Of a DNA stretch of 64,000 nt, positions 43,136-51,189 are shown piece after piece. The number at the start of each line of letters is the position of its first letter. Positions within the stretch are counted from its first letter, which is position 1. The notes beneath the pieces are model-generated. The model was not told the DNA's origin, searched no databases, and saw nothing but the letters and a program-made list of their open reading frames with translations. This DNA comes from CALKUP01 sp964492735 (GTDB taxonomy: Bacteria; Patescibacteriota; Patescibacteriia; UBA9570; XYC2-FULL-38-9), in the NCBI GenBank assembly GCA_964492735.1, contig CAZBLE010000004.1:1-64000 (forward strand). The letters are read 5' to 3'. The position numbers were made by a program, and so were the translations under genes.

Positions 43136-43762
43136 TTATACGTGTTGCGCGTACTCTTCCCATTGATCAACATAATCCTGTGCGGTCATTACTGCATCAA
43201 GTTTAAAATTGAGCGCTTTCATTTGTTCAATATACGCTGGAATGTCTTCTGGTCGCCCCCAACGCTCTGGGCACACCAGGCACGTTTTAAAACCTTCAAG
43301 TTGTTTGATAACGGTTTCATCAAGTGGCAATTTGGTATTTGTATCAATCCATACCCAATCTACCTTGTCTTTATAATTCAACACTGTTTCGATTGCCTCA
43401 TCTTCAGAATAACGCATTGCAATATCACGCACACCCGCACGAGCTGCGCGGTAAATATATGGAAATTCAACATCAAGAAAAAAATAATGCGGCACATTGT
43501 ATTGTTTCATGAGCTCAAGAATACGCTCTTCTGCGCCCGCTTCTTTGGTGTTGAGAATGATCGACGCATGCTTAAATTCCTTCAAGTAGTCTTCAAAATC
43601 TTCACCGCCTTCAAATGGTTCATGGTTAAGGATCAAGCGATCTCCTTCAACGCGCAGATCTAATTCAACGCCATATTTTGGATCAACTGTTTTGAGCTTT
43701 TCAATCGTATTAACGCGGTGAATATAGATTTGCATATGGTATATGAATATAAATAGGGTCAT
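43136..43762 (-). CDS. Short GDPD/PI-PLC-like TIM-barrel protein
   Basis: A 208-residue protein resembling glycerophosphodiester phosphodiesterases. The key positions are present: His-Arg in YIHRVNT (H15, R16), GVELDLR (E33, D35) and LNHEPF (H47, E48), matching the family HR, ExD and HD metal and acid-base sites. The family cleaves glycerol-phosphodiesters to sn-glycerol-3-phosphate and an alcohol. This version is short, lacking the insertion typical of GlpQ, and has no signal peptide, so it should act in the cytoplasm. Start choice: a promoter puts the transcript start on the ATG at 43762; an ATG at 43735 (MQIYIHRV) would give 199 residues. It is the first gene of the long minus-strand operon. 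Confidence 0.68.
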   Translation of the reverse strand: MTLFIFIYHMQIYIHRVNTIEKLKTVDPKYGVELDLRVEGDRLILNHEPFEGGEDFEDYLKEFKHASIILNTKEAGAEERILELMKQYNVPHYFFLDVEFPYIYRAARAGVRDIAMRYSEDEAIETVLNYKDKVDWVWIDTNTKLPLDETVIKQLEGFKTCLVCPERWGRPEDIPAYIEQMKALNFKLDAVMTAQDYVDQWEEYAQHV

Positions 43763-43767
43763 TGGTA

Positions 43768-43796
43768 AGTATACGGAAATTTTTAGAATAGCTCAA
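43768..43796 (-). promoter_or_regulatory. Promoter of the 43.8-25.4 kb operon
   Basis: On the minus strand: -35 TTGAGC (43791-43796), a 17-base spacer and -10 TATACT (43768-43773). The predicted start falls on or next to the A of the ATG at 43762, implying a leaderless mRNA. Confidence 0.62.
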
Positions 43797-43804
43797 GGAA
43801 AATA

Positions 43805-43833
43805 TTGACAAAGTAGCTATTTATTGGCATACT
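43805..43833 (+). promoter_or_regulatory. Promoter of the 2H phosphoesterase gene
   Basis: -35 TTGACA (43805-43810), a 17-base spacer and -10 CATACT (43828-43833). It is divergent from the promoter at 43768-43796, with only 8 bp between the two -35 boxes. Confidence 0.6.
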
Positions 43834-43840
43834 ATGCGGT

Positions 43841-43870
43841 CGCAGATCGAATGGTCGATTTGCGTTTTTT
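43841..43870 (+). terminator. Terminator-like hairpin in the leader of the 2H gene
   Basis: Arms CGCAGATCGA (43841-43850) and TCGATTTGCG (43855-43864) pair over 10 bp with one G-T pair and a 4-base loop, followed by GTTTTTT. This is a textbook intrinsic terminator, but it sits between the promoter and the Shine-Dalgarno sequence, starting at about the transcription start, so it may act as an attenuator or 5-prime stabiliser. Confidence 0.6.
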
Positions 43871-43901
43871 GACAACCACTCCAACCAAATAGGAGGTGCG
43901 G

Positions 43902-44501
43902 ATGTTCGTTCAATACGACGAAACGACTCTCGCGTTTGTCCTCCATTTGGAGGAGGCTGAGGGTCGAGACTTTTTGACCCGGCTGCCGAGCAGTATTACT
44001 GCAGGTGACTGGGAATTCCCGCTTCGGAAGCGGCTCCACGTCTCTATTCTGCCCATGCATATTGGGCAGGTGTATGAGATGTGGCGGCAAGCTCACTCCG
44101 CGGAGCACACGGCAATCACTCGCCTGCTTCAGGAATTTTCCTGGCAGGTGGAGTTTCCGGCAGCACCAATTCCAGTTCGGTACATCAAAAAGCCGGACGG
44201 ATTTGATGTCGCTCAGGGTTATGCAATAGTGCCAGTGCGCGTTGCTCACCCTGCGTGGAAGCCGGAAATTACGGAAGAGAGCCTCGTGGTGCTCGTACAC
44301 ATTCCCGGCATTGCCGAATTGTACGAGAAGCTGCGGGAAATTCTCGGGGCAGAATTCATGGCAGAGCTGCAAAAGCTCGGTCTAGAGTTTGACCCCAACT
44401 GCCTCCACGTGACCATCGCGTCACACTTTGGTGGCATTCCGCTGTCCACCCGGAAAATGGTGGACGAGCTCACCTGCAAGATCATTGAGATCAACCGGTG
44501 A
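43902..44501 (+). CDS. 2H phosphoesterase-like protein, foreign-looking gene
   Basis: A 199-residue protein carrying two HxS/T motifs about 120 residues apart: RLHVSIL (H46, S48) and CLHVTIAS (H169, T171). Paired Hx[ST] motifs in a bilobed alpha/beta fold define the 2H phosphoesterase (LigT/CPDase-like) superfamily, whose members hydrolyse 2-prime,5-prime or cyclic phosphodiesters of RNA or nucleotides. The start is fixed by AGGAGG at 43891-43896, five bases before the ATG. This Shine-Dalgarno sequence and the higher GC content set it apart from the neighbouring genes, which have none. It stands alone between two large operons, with its own promoter, leader hairpin and terminator. Likely acquired by transfer; substrate unknown. 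Confidence 0.7.
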   Translation: MFVQYDETTLAFVLHLEEAEGRDFLTRLPSSITAGDWEFPLRKRLHVSILPMHIGQVYEMWRQAHSAEHTAITRLLQEFSWQVEFPAAPIPVRYIKKPDGFDVAQGYAIVPVRVAHPAWKPEITEESLVVLVHIPGIAELYEKLREILGAEFMAELQKLGLEFDPNCLHVTIASHFGGIPLSTRKMVDELTCKIIEINR

Positions 44502-44503
44502 CA

Positions 44504-44556
44504 CACTGCGCACGCAAAAACAACACATCTTTGTTGCGCGCAGTGATTTCTTATTT
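44504..44556 (+). terminator. Intrinsic terminator of the 2H gene
   Basis: An imperfect long stem, CACTGCGCACGCAA (44504-44517) with TTGCGCGCAGTG (44534-44545), one bulged base in the left arm, followed by a T-rich stretch. It lies between the 2H stop and the convergent EamA gene end. Confidence 0.65.
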
Positions 44557-45431
44557 TATTTTTTTGCCGCCACCTGAACTCGCGCAATGTAACTGCCCAC
44601 TAAAATCAACAACCCGCCAACACATAATGGGAGCGACACAGTCTCCTGTAAAAACAGAACAGATAACACAATGGTCGTGAGTGGCACAAGATAGCCAATA
44701 ACAAGCACCTGTTGTTGACCTGTATCTTGAATCCCTTTTGTATCGAGATAGCCAGCGATAATTCCATACACCAATGCAAATCCAATAAGCCAGCCTATAG
44801 CCGTAATATTCAAAGAAAAGCCGGCGCTATTATTCACCACCACTGCAATTGGCACAACAACACACAACGAAATAATTGAACGAAAAAATAGCACGACAGA
44901 CGCACCAACTGAACGTAAGAGTATTTTTGAACCAGTCCAATAGATAGCAACAGCGACAGCAGAGATAGCGGAAAGCGCAACTCCAGTCCAATCAGCTGAA
45001 GCCTGAAACAATCCCCGTTGTATCAAAATAATAACCAAGCCCAGAAAAGAGAGTCCAATGCCAATTTTGCCACGGCGTGAAATTACTTCACCAAACTGTA
45101 CTGCAAATAAGACCACTAACACAGGCGCGACCCATCGAACCAAGGTTGCAAGCGACACGTCCATTTGTGTCACAGCAGCGTAATACGTCAAATCAGTTGT
45201 AATAAAAGCAATGCCTAAAATAACAACTGCCAAAAAGTTTTTTTTATTGAGCGAGCGTAACTCTTTTTTGGTCGGTAAAAAAAAGAATAACGCAGCCGCA
45301 AGATGCAGTCCCACTAATAGAATCGTGTAATTTACACCGCTCAAACGAACGCTAATCGCAGCTGTTCCAAATAATACTTTGGCGAGTACTAATGTTATTG
45401 GGCCACGAAAAAATTGCAACGATTTTTTCAT
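44556..45431 (-). CDS. EamA/DMT-family transporter
   Basis: A 291-residue membrane protein with ten hydrophobic helices arranged as two EamA repeats (first repeat about 8-140, with GPITLVLAKVLFGTAAISV; second about 150-285, ending LCVGGLLILVGSYIA). Members of the drug/metabolite transporter superfamily move amino acids, nucleotide sugars or other small molecules; the solute cannot be predicted. It is the last gene of the 54.0-44.6 kb minus-strand run, 9 bp after the GT4-GT2 fusion. A short basic tail (VQVAAKK) ends the protein. Confidence 0.85.
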   Translation of the reverse strand: MKKSLQFFRGPITLVLAKVLFGTAAISVRLSGVNYTILLVGLHLAAALFFFLPTKKELRSLNKKNFLAVVILGIAFITTDLTYYAAVTQMDVSLATLVRWVAPVLVVLFAVQFGEVISRRGKIGIGLSFLGLVIILIQRGLFQASADWTGVALSAISAVAVAIYWTGSKILLRSVGASVVLFFRSIISLCVVVPIAVVVNNSAGFSLNITAIGWLIGFALVYGIIAGYLDTKGIQDTGQQQVLVIGYLVPLTTIVLSVLFLQETVSLPLCVGGLLILVGSYIARVQVAAKK

Positions 45432-45440
45432 CGAATCCTA

Positions 45441-47816
45441 TTACTGTTTCCAAATTTTATCTTTCACAACAGCGTCAGTAAATTTTTTCACATACTCCGC
45501 ACCAATAAACCGCTCACAAGAAGCAATGACTGCGGTTGTTTCCTCTTCCCACTTCTGCTCATTCATTGTCATTTTTTCATCATTCAATCGCTTGAGTGCA
45601 TGCGCAATTTTTTTCACTTCAGGATTTTGTTCTTTCTGAATATGATTTAACCGACCAAACATTGCAGATAATACATCTAATGTCAGAATTGGTTCATACG
45701 CCACCGGGTCAAATGCAGAAATTTCACCGGCAGAAAACTTAGTCGCCTCAAAATCAGATCGTACGCGAGATGATTGGATGCGCATGCGTTTTGCGAGTAG
45801 CATCGGCAAATACAACGCAGTGTTTCCAAGAATGCGAGCAACAACAAAGCTCCGTCCTGGCTCTTTGGTTCGTAATCCATGCACCGCGAGCTCGATATAT
45901 TTTCGGCCACCTTTCAAAATCGCGCGCTTCAATTCAAAATCTTTAATCACCGTGCGAACAAAATTACGATGAATATAATAGTATTTCCAATTATAATTAT
46001 TTTGCTTGGTTGTTCCAGAATGCAAATGATATGAAACCGCTTCTGGGTTCAGATAATTATTGTATCCTTTTAAAATTGCACGATAACTCCAATCAACGTC
46101 TTCAAAATATCCGAAGTACGAATTATCAAGTGGTTCAACAATTTTTTCATAGACCACACGACGAATCAGCACTGTTCCAAAACACGCCCCAAAAACCTCT
46201 TCTTCAACATCATATTGACCAATATCAAGTTGTCCAATACCACGGTTAAATGGCGCACCTGATTCGGTCATGACTGTTCCCACTGAATCAAACATCTGCC
46301 GCTTATCTGCAAATAGCATTTTTGCAGCTACAGCTCCGACCGTATACACACCTTGTCGCTCAACAGTCTCAACCATTTTTTCAACCGCATCTGGCTCAAG
46401 TGTCATGTCGTTATTTACTAACAACAAATATTCACCATTCGTTTGCCCAACTGCTAAATTATTCCCGCGACTAAAAAACAAATTTTTGTCTGACACAATT
46501 AAATTGACCCACGGAAAATTTTCGCGAATATATTCAACAGAGCCATCGTTTGAGGCGTTATCAACAATCGTCACTCGAATGTTTTGATATGTTTGCTCTT
46601 TTAGTGACGCGAACAAATCAGCTAAAAATTGCTTTCCTTTATAGTTCAACGTAATCACATCCACTAAACCGCGCTCATACGGATACTCTTTCAATGGATG
46701 CTCCGCAAGAACGCGCTCAATCAAATCCTGATACTGCGCTCCGATCTGCTTCCATGTAAATCGCTCGCTATTTCGCAATGCCGCCGCACTCATTGCCTGT
46801 CTTTTTTCAGTATCATGAATCAATGTTTCTATCGCTGTTGCAAATTCGTGTCGATTATTTAGGAGCAGGCCTGCATCTTCTTGAATCACTTCAGGATGCG
46901 CGCCTCGATTATACAACACCACAGGAACGCCATTCCGTTGCGCTTCAATAGCGGGTAAATTAAATCCTTCCCATTTTGACGCACTGACATACACGTCAGC
47001 TGCTGCGTAGAGTGTACTTAAATCTTCTGCTGAAACATTCATAAATGGCACGACGTCATTATCACGCAACCATTCTTCTTCAGAAGGGCCACCAAAACCT
47101 GCCATCAGCAACCGCACGCGTGGATGACGTTTGTGTAGATCAACATACAAATCAACCAGCTCTTGTGTTCCTTTATACGGTTGCTCATGTGGGTTAATGC
47201 GACCAACATAGAGCAATACAAGTTCATCGTCAGCAATTCCGTGTTTTTTCTTCAGCGCAACAACTGCTGCCTCGGTTGCCAGTGGATAATGATCAGCGCC
47301 GTTATAAATAATTTCCTGATTCGGGCGTAGATAGCGCGGGGTGAGCGCCTGTGTAAATTCTGAAATATTCACCACTCGAGCAGCACGCCGAAAATACACA
47401 TACTGCTGTGACCACTGCATATATTTCACAACAATGCGCTTCATCCATGAAAATCCTTCTGGTGAACTCACGCCATGATCCACAACAATTACTGGACGAT
47501 CCATCGCAAGTGGCGCTAAAAAGAATGGATAGGTTTGCGCGATCCACAAATCAATATCTTCATGATTTAAGCGACGTAACGCTTGCCAAATTTTTTTCTC
47601 TGTTTTTAATGGATTTTTATAGAGCGGAACGGCGATTTGCACGACGCGATATGGGCGGTTTTCGTACGTTCCGTCAGTACGCAAACAAAAAACGGTGACA
47701 TCGTACCCCAGGTTTGTTAATTCCATTGCTTGCTGGTCAACAACCAAGTCAACACCAAAGCCCAACAACATGCGCTCTGCCAAAAAACCAACTTTTACTT
47801 TTCTCTGTTCAGTCAT
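45441..47816 (-). CDS. Bifunctional GT4-GT2 glycosyltransferase
   Basis: A 791-residue protein starting MTEQRKVKVGFLAERML at 47816. Residues 1 to about 370 are a GT-B (GT4) domain with LLYVGRINPHEQPYKGTQEL and the EX7E element in WEGFNLPAIEA. Residues about 385-650 are a GT-A (GT2) domain with DVITLNYKGKQFLADL, VDNASNDGSVEYI, LLVNNDMTLEPDA and YFGYFEDVDWSYRA. The last 140 residues are helical, with a hydrophobic stretch that may touch the membrane. Two linked transferases often add two successive sugars of a repeat unit, as in ABC-exported O-polysaccharides. The methyltransferase gene lies 12 bp upstream and the EamA gene 9 bp downstream. Confidence 0.87.
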   Translation of the reverse strand: MTEQRKVKVGFLAERMLLGFGVDLVVDQQAMELTNLGYDVTVFCLRTDGTYENRPYRVVQIAVPLYKNPLKTEKKIWQALRRLNHEDIDLWIAQTYPFFLAPLAMDRPVIVVDHGVSSPEGFSWMKRIVVKYMQWSQQYVYFRRAARVVNISEFTQALTPRYLRPNQEIIYNGADHYPLATEAAVVALKKKHGIADDELVLLYVGRINPHEQPYKGTQELVDLYVDLHKRHPRVRLLMAGFGGPSEEEWLRDNDVVPFMNVSAEDLSTLYAAADVYVSASKWEGFNLPAIEAQRNGVPVVLYNRGAHPEVIQEDAGLLLNNRHEFATAIETLIHDTEKRQAMSAAALRNSERFTWKQIGAQYQDLIERVLAEHPLKEYPYERGLVDVITLNYKGKQFLADLFASLKEQTYQNIRVTIVDNASNDGSVEYIRENFPWVNLIVSDKNLFFSRGNNLAVGQTNGEYLLLVNNDMTLEPDAVEKMVETVERQGVYTVGAVAAKMLFADKRQMFDSVGTVMTESGAPFNRGIGQLDIGQYDVEEEVFGACFGTVLIRRVVYEKIVEPLDNSYFGYFEDVDWSYRAILKGYNNYLNPEAVSYHLHSGTTKQNNYNWKYYYIHRNFVRTVIKDFELKRAILKGGRKYIELAVHGLRTKEPGRSFVVARILGNTALYLPMLLAKRMRIQSSRVRSDFEATKFSAGEISAFDPVAYEPILTLDVLSAMFGRLNHIQKEQNPEVKKIAHALKRLNDEKMTMNEQKWEEETTAVIASCERFIGAEYVKKFTDAVVKDKIWKQ

Positions 47817-47828
47817 ACACGAAATCAA

Positions 47829-49031
47829 TTAACCACGAATTTTTTTCTTGAGCGCAAAATATCGATTGCGCAATTTCCACGCAAGCGTTTGCTCCATCGC
47901 TTCAATATGCGCATTTTTCGCATGAAGCTCTTCAACTAACAATAATAGCTCATGATTATTATCTGCTGTCGTTGCTTTATATTCTGTTATAGACTGCTCT
48001 AATGTCGCAACAAGAGCTGACTTCGCTGCAGACTCAGACTTAAAGTGCTCGACTGCTGTATTTAAATTTTGCACTTCTGTATTATAGTGATCTCGCGCTT
48101 CATTTAGTGCTGCGATTTCTTTTTTATAATGTTCAACCGCTTCTTGTTTTACATTAGATTCACGTGTTAACCCTGATAATTGAAATCTATTTTTTACATC
48201 AATAGTATCAATAATTGTAAATATCTTACTAATTGCAGCTGTAATTTTTGTTGCGTCTAAAATTACATTTTTTTCGTAAGGAGAAATCAATATTTTATTC
48301 TTAAAAATAGTATATAAACGACGATATGAAGACTCTCCTCTGTCTAAAGGGAAGATTTCATTATTATAATATTCATTATATTCCTCAAATAAATCTTTTA
48401 CATTACCTTCATAATTATGCTCAATAAAAAAATATGCATTCATAAGCGATTCCCACAGTAATACATTATTATTATACATAACAAAAGAAGAGAGATTATT
48501 TTCGGATATGAATTTTTCAATTTGTTCGGGTTTTGGCAATCCATTTTCTATGTGTTCCTCTAACCAATGATGTTGTTTACCGTTTGATAAAATTTTATAG
48601 TTTTTCTGTAATCTAACTTCGGCATCTTTTGCTGCTTGAGAATAAAATGGTGCGGCAATAATCGCGCCGATCTTAGAAACTCTTACTTGCTCACGAATAA
48701 AATCAACTCTTTTTGATTCTGGAATGTGCTCTAATACATCTCCTGAGACCACAAAATCAAACGAATTATCATCTAGTGGCATATCACAGCCATCTCCTTG
48801 AATGTAATTTTCATCATTTGTCTCAACCAGCGGATCCAAATAATACACATTATCAACCGGAAGAAATTCACGTAAAATATTTCCACGACCACCAACATCA
48901 AGTACTTTAAACACATCTCCTTTTGTTCTGTTTTTTTCAATTACATCTCTGATCAAACAGTATCTACCATACATATCAAAAGCAAATTTGCGTTGCAAGT
49001 TGACTTTCTTTGAAGCTAATTCTTTTTCCAT
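47829..49031 (-). CDS. SAM methyltransferase with C-terminal coiled coil (possible chain terminator)
   Basis: A 400-residue protein. Residues 30-180 form a class I SAM-dependent methyltransferase: VLDVGGRGNILREFL (motif I), YYLDPLVET, GDGCDMPLDDNSFDFVVSGDVLEHIP. Residues about 285-370 form a predicted coiled coil (HYKKEIAALNEARDHYNTEV, then further heptads). The C-terminus, LAWKLRNRYFALKKKIRG, is amphipathic and basic, like the membrane-contact tails of many polysaccharide enzymes. Its start overlaps the Wzt stop by 16 bp. Methyltransferase plus coiled coil next to a Wzt with a C-terminal binding domain resembles the WbdD/Wzt chain-terminating system of ABC-exported O antigens. The part from about 48170 to 49010 is clearly more AT-rich than its surroundings. 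Confidence 0.75.
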   Translation of the reverse strand: MEKELASKKVNLQRKFAFDMYGRYCLIRDVIEKNRTKGDVFKVLDVGGRGNILREFLPVDNVYYLDPLVETNDENYIQGDGCDMPLDDNSFDFVVSGDVLEHIPESKRVDFIREQVRVSKIGAIIAAPFYSQAAKDAEVRLQKNYKILSNGKQHHWLEEHIENGLPKPEQIEKFISENNLSSFVMYNNNVLLWESLMNAYFFIEHNYEGNVKDLFEEYNEYYNNEIFPLDRGESSYRRLYTIFKNKILISPYEKNVILDATKITAAISKIFTIIDTIDVKNRFQLSGLTRESNVKQEAVEHYKKEIAALNEARDHYNTEVQNLNTAVEHFKSESAAKSALVATLEQSITEYKATTADNNHELLLLVEELHAKNAHIEAMEQTLAWKLRNRYFALKKKIRG

Positions 49032-50305
49032 ATAATATCTAATTTAAATAAACCATGTTGATTTTCTTCACTCGACATGACGCGGAAACTGTATTTTTTT
49101 TCTTGGAAATCATACGGAATCCGACATTCCCACTCAAATAATGCGACCGTTAATCGATATGATCCTGTAAAAAATGGATTACTCTTAATGACCATATCAA
49201 TAAAACCAACGCCTTCAATAAACGGCAAGTCGAATTCTGATGTCTTTGTATTTGGTCCAGAAATATGAATATTGTCATCCGTATGCAACGCAATCCCAAA
49301 TACTGGTCGTTCAATTTTTTCAGTTGTTTTGTAGTGGATACGAACTGTAATGTCAGCGCCTGTGCTAAAAATAGCCTTTTCATTTCCAAGAGAATCTAAA
49401 AATTCAACACCAGTAATTTCACCAACCTTTGCATTATCTGGTCGCGGCTCACCACTCACTACCGCAGTTGCTTTCGCAACTTCCTCTTGCTCTTCATGCA
49501 AACGCAACTCTTCGTCAGACATGTTTTGTTTTAAGTAGAGATTACCAACTTCTTCCGGATCACCAACCATTTGCACTTGCCCGTTTCGCAACAACAGGGC
49601 TCGATCACAATATCGCTGGATTGTTCCAATGTCATGACTTACCAAAATAACCGTTTTATTTTGATCACGATATTTATTAAATTCCATCAAGCATTTTTGC
49701 TGGAAATTTGAATCACCAACTGCCAAGACTTCATCCATTAATAAAATATCTCGGTTTGCATGAATCGCAACAGAAAATGCCAAACGCACCTGCATTCCAG
49801 ATGAATAATTTTTAATTTTCTGATCAATAAATCGCTCAAGCTCTGCAAACGACACAATGCTATCGAATTTTTTTTCAATTTGTGAGCGACTCATTCCAAG
49901 GACCGCTGCATTCAAATACACGTTATCACGTCCTGATAACTCAGGATTAAATCCAATACCAAGCTCCAAGAAAGGAGAAATCATTCCATTCACTGAAATG
50001 TCACCACTATCTTGCGTATAAATTCCAGCTAAGATTTTTAATAAGGTCGACTTCCCTGAGCCATTACGACCAATAATCCCAAAAAACTCACCTTTGTTCA
50101 CATGAAACGACACGTCATTCAAAGCTTCAAATTCTTCAAATGTTCGTTTTTGAAATGCGTTCACAAACGCGCTGCGCATTGTGTCGATTTTCTGGTGTGG
50201 AATACGAAAGGTTTTTGAAATGTGCTCAACAACAATCGCTTTTGTTTTTGGCGGCACCTGCTCTTGTGCTGTTGCCTTTGTTTTGTCAGTAGTAAAAATA
50301 TCCAT
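49016..50305 (-). CDS. wzt: ABC transporter ATPase with carbohydrate-binding C-terminal domain (Wzt type)
   Basis: A 429-residue protein. The ATPase domain (about 20-260) has Walker A GRNGSGKST (79-87), the signature YSSGMQVRLA, Walker B ILLMDEVLAVGD and the H-loop VILVSHD. After a linker, residues about 285-429 form a beta-sandwich like the Wzt C-terminal domain (VGEITGVEFLDSLGNEKAIF, then VFGIALHTDDNIHISGPNT), which recognises the modified non-reducing end of the polymer before export. Together with the permease 9 bp upstream it exports a cytoplasmically completed polysaccharide. The presence of the binding domain implies that chain length is set by a terminal modification; the neighbouring methyltransferase is the natural candidate. 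Confidence 0.92.
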   Translation of the reverse strand: MDIFTTDKTKATAQEQVPPKTKAIVVEHISKTFRIPHQKIDTMRSAFVNAFQKRTFEEFEALNDVSFHVNKGEFFGIIGRNGSGKSTLLKILAGIYTQDSGDISVNGMISPFLELGIGFNPELSGRDNVYLNAAVLGMSRSQIEKKFDSIVSFAELERFIDQKIKNYSSGMQVRLAFSVAIHANRDILLMDEVLAVGDSNFQQKCLMEFNKYRDQNKTVILVSHDIGTIQRYCDRALLLRNGQVQMVGDPEEVGNLYLKQNMSDEELRLHEEQEEVAKATAVVSGEPRPDNAKVGEITGVEFLDSLGNEKAIFSTGADITVRIHYKTTEKIERPVFGIALHTDDNIHISGPNTKTSEFDLPFIEGVGFIDMVIKSNPFFTGSYRLTVALFEWECRIPYDFQEKKYSFRVMSSEENQHGLFKLDIIWKKN

Positions 50306-50314
50306 AAAAAGCCA

Positions 50315-51097
50315 TTACATTTTTTCAGCGATCTGTTTTGCGAGACGCGAATACACAAATGTGCCAAATGCAATCGCAATCACAACAACGCTCACAATCG
50401 TCAGGTGCTGTAACAGCGTTGGATAGTGACGAACAAAAATTCCTTCTTTGATATGATAAATCAAAAATGCAATTGGACTGAGCAGTAAAATTTTCTGCAC
50501 ACGCTCCGGCATCATTGTCAGTGGATAAATAATTGGAGTCGCGTAAAACAACGCTTGACCAACAACCTCCCAAATCATCATTAAATCACGAAACAAAACA
50601 AACAACGGTGCGGTGAGTAGAGAAAACGCAACAATCAAGCCGTAAAGCAACATGCAGTAAAAAACAAACAACAACACAGCCCCAATCGATGGAACATAGT
50701 GTTGCCATGCGAAAAATGCCAAGATCACAACACCATTCATTAGAAAAATAAACGCCGCATTCAATGTTGATGCGATAATAATCGTCCATCGTGGAACATA
50801 AATTTTTGTCACTAACTGACCCTTACCAACCAGTGAATTCATTCCAGCAATCGTACCTTCAAAAAAGAAGTTAAACAAAATGATACCGATCAATAACTTT
50901 AATGAATAGTATTCATTTCCAACCGAACGTGGATTAAAAATCGATGAAAAGACGTAATTTAAAATCGCAAAAATAAACAGCGGCTTTAAGATTGCCCAGA
51001 CATAGCCCAAGACAGAACCTTGGTAGCGCATTTTGAAATCAGTGGTCGCGAGGGTCCACATTAAGTGGAGGTAATTCTCGTGTTTTGTTGATTGCAT
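50315..51097 (-). CDS. wzm: ABC-2 type polysaccharide export permease (Wzm type)
   Basis: A 260-residue membrane protein starting MQSTKHENYLHLMWTL at 51097. It has the Wzm/TagG layout: an N-terminal amphipathic helix region (TLATTDFKMRYQGSVLGYVWAILKPL, shared by the ABC-2 polysaccharide permeases), then six hydrophobic helices, with VPRWTIIIASTLNAAFIF and a FYATPIIYPLTMMPE loop near helix 5. It pairs with the Wzt ATPase 9 bp downstream. A candidate promoter lies in the 92-bp upstream gap. The family is well recognised; the polymer it exports is not defined. Confidence 0.92.
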   Translation of the reverse strand: MQSTKHENYLHLMWTLATTDFKMRYQGSVLGYVWAILKPLFIFAILNYVFSSIFNPRSVGNEYYSLKLLIGIILFNFFFEGTIAGMNSLVGKGQLVTKIYVPRWTIIIASTLNAAFIFLMNGVVILAFFAWQHYVPSIGAVLLFVFYCMLLYGLIVAFSLLTAPLFVLFRDLMMIWEVVGQALFYATPIIYPLTMMPERVQKILLLSPIAFLIYHIKEGIFVRHYPTLLQHLTIVSVVVIAIAFGTFVYSRLAKQIAEKM

Positions 51098-51130
51098 GGT
51101 GAAAAAATAGCGAAAAAAATAGTCTTTAGA

Positions 51131-51160
51131 TCGAAAATACCATACCATATGAAGCTCAGA
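51131..51160 (-). promoter_or_regulatory. Possible promoter of wzm-wzt
   Basis: On the minus strand, TTGATT followed by a 17-base spacer and TATGGT lies in the 92-bp gap before wzm. The -35 match is moderate and the -10 weak, so this is a candidate only. Confidence 0.35.
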
Positions 51161-51189
51161 AAATCAACCGCTTGCACGTACAGAGGCTC

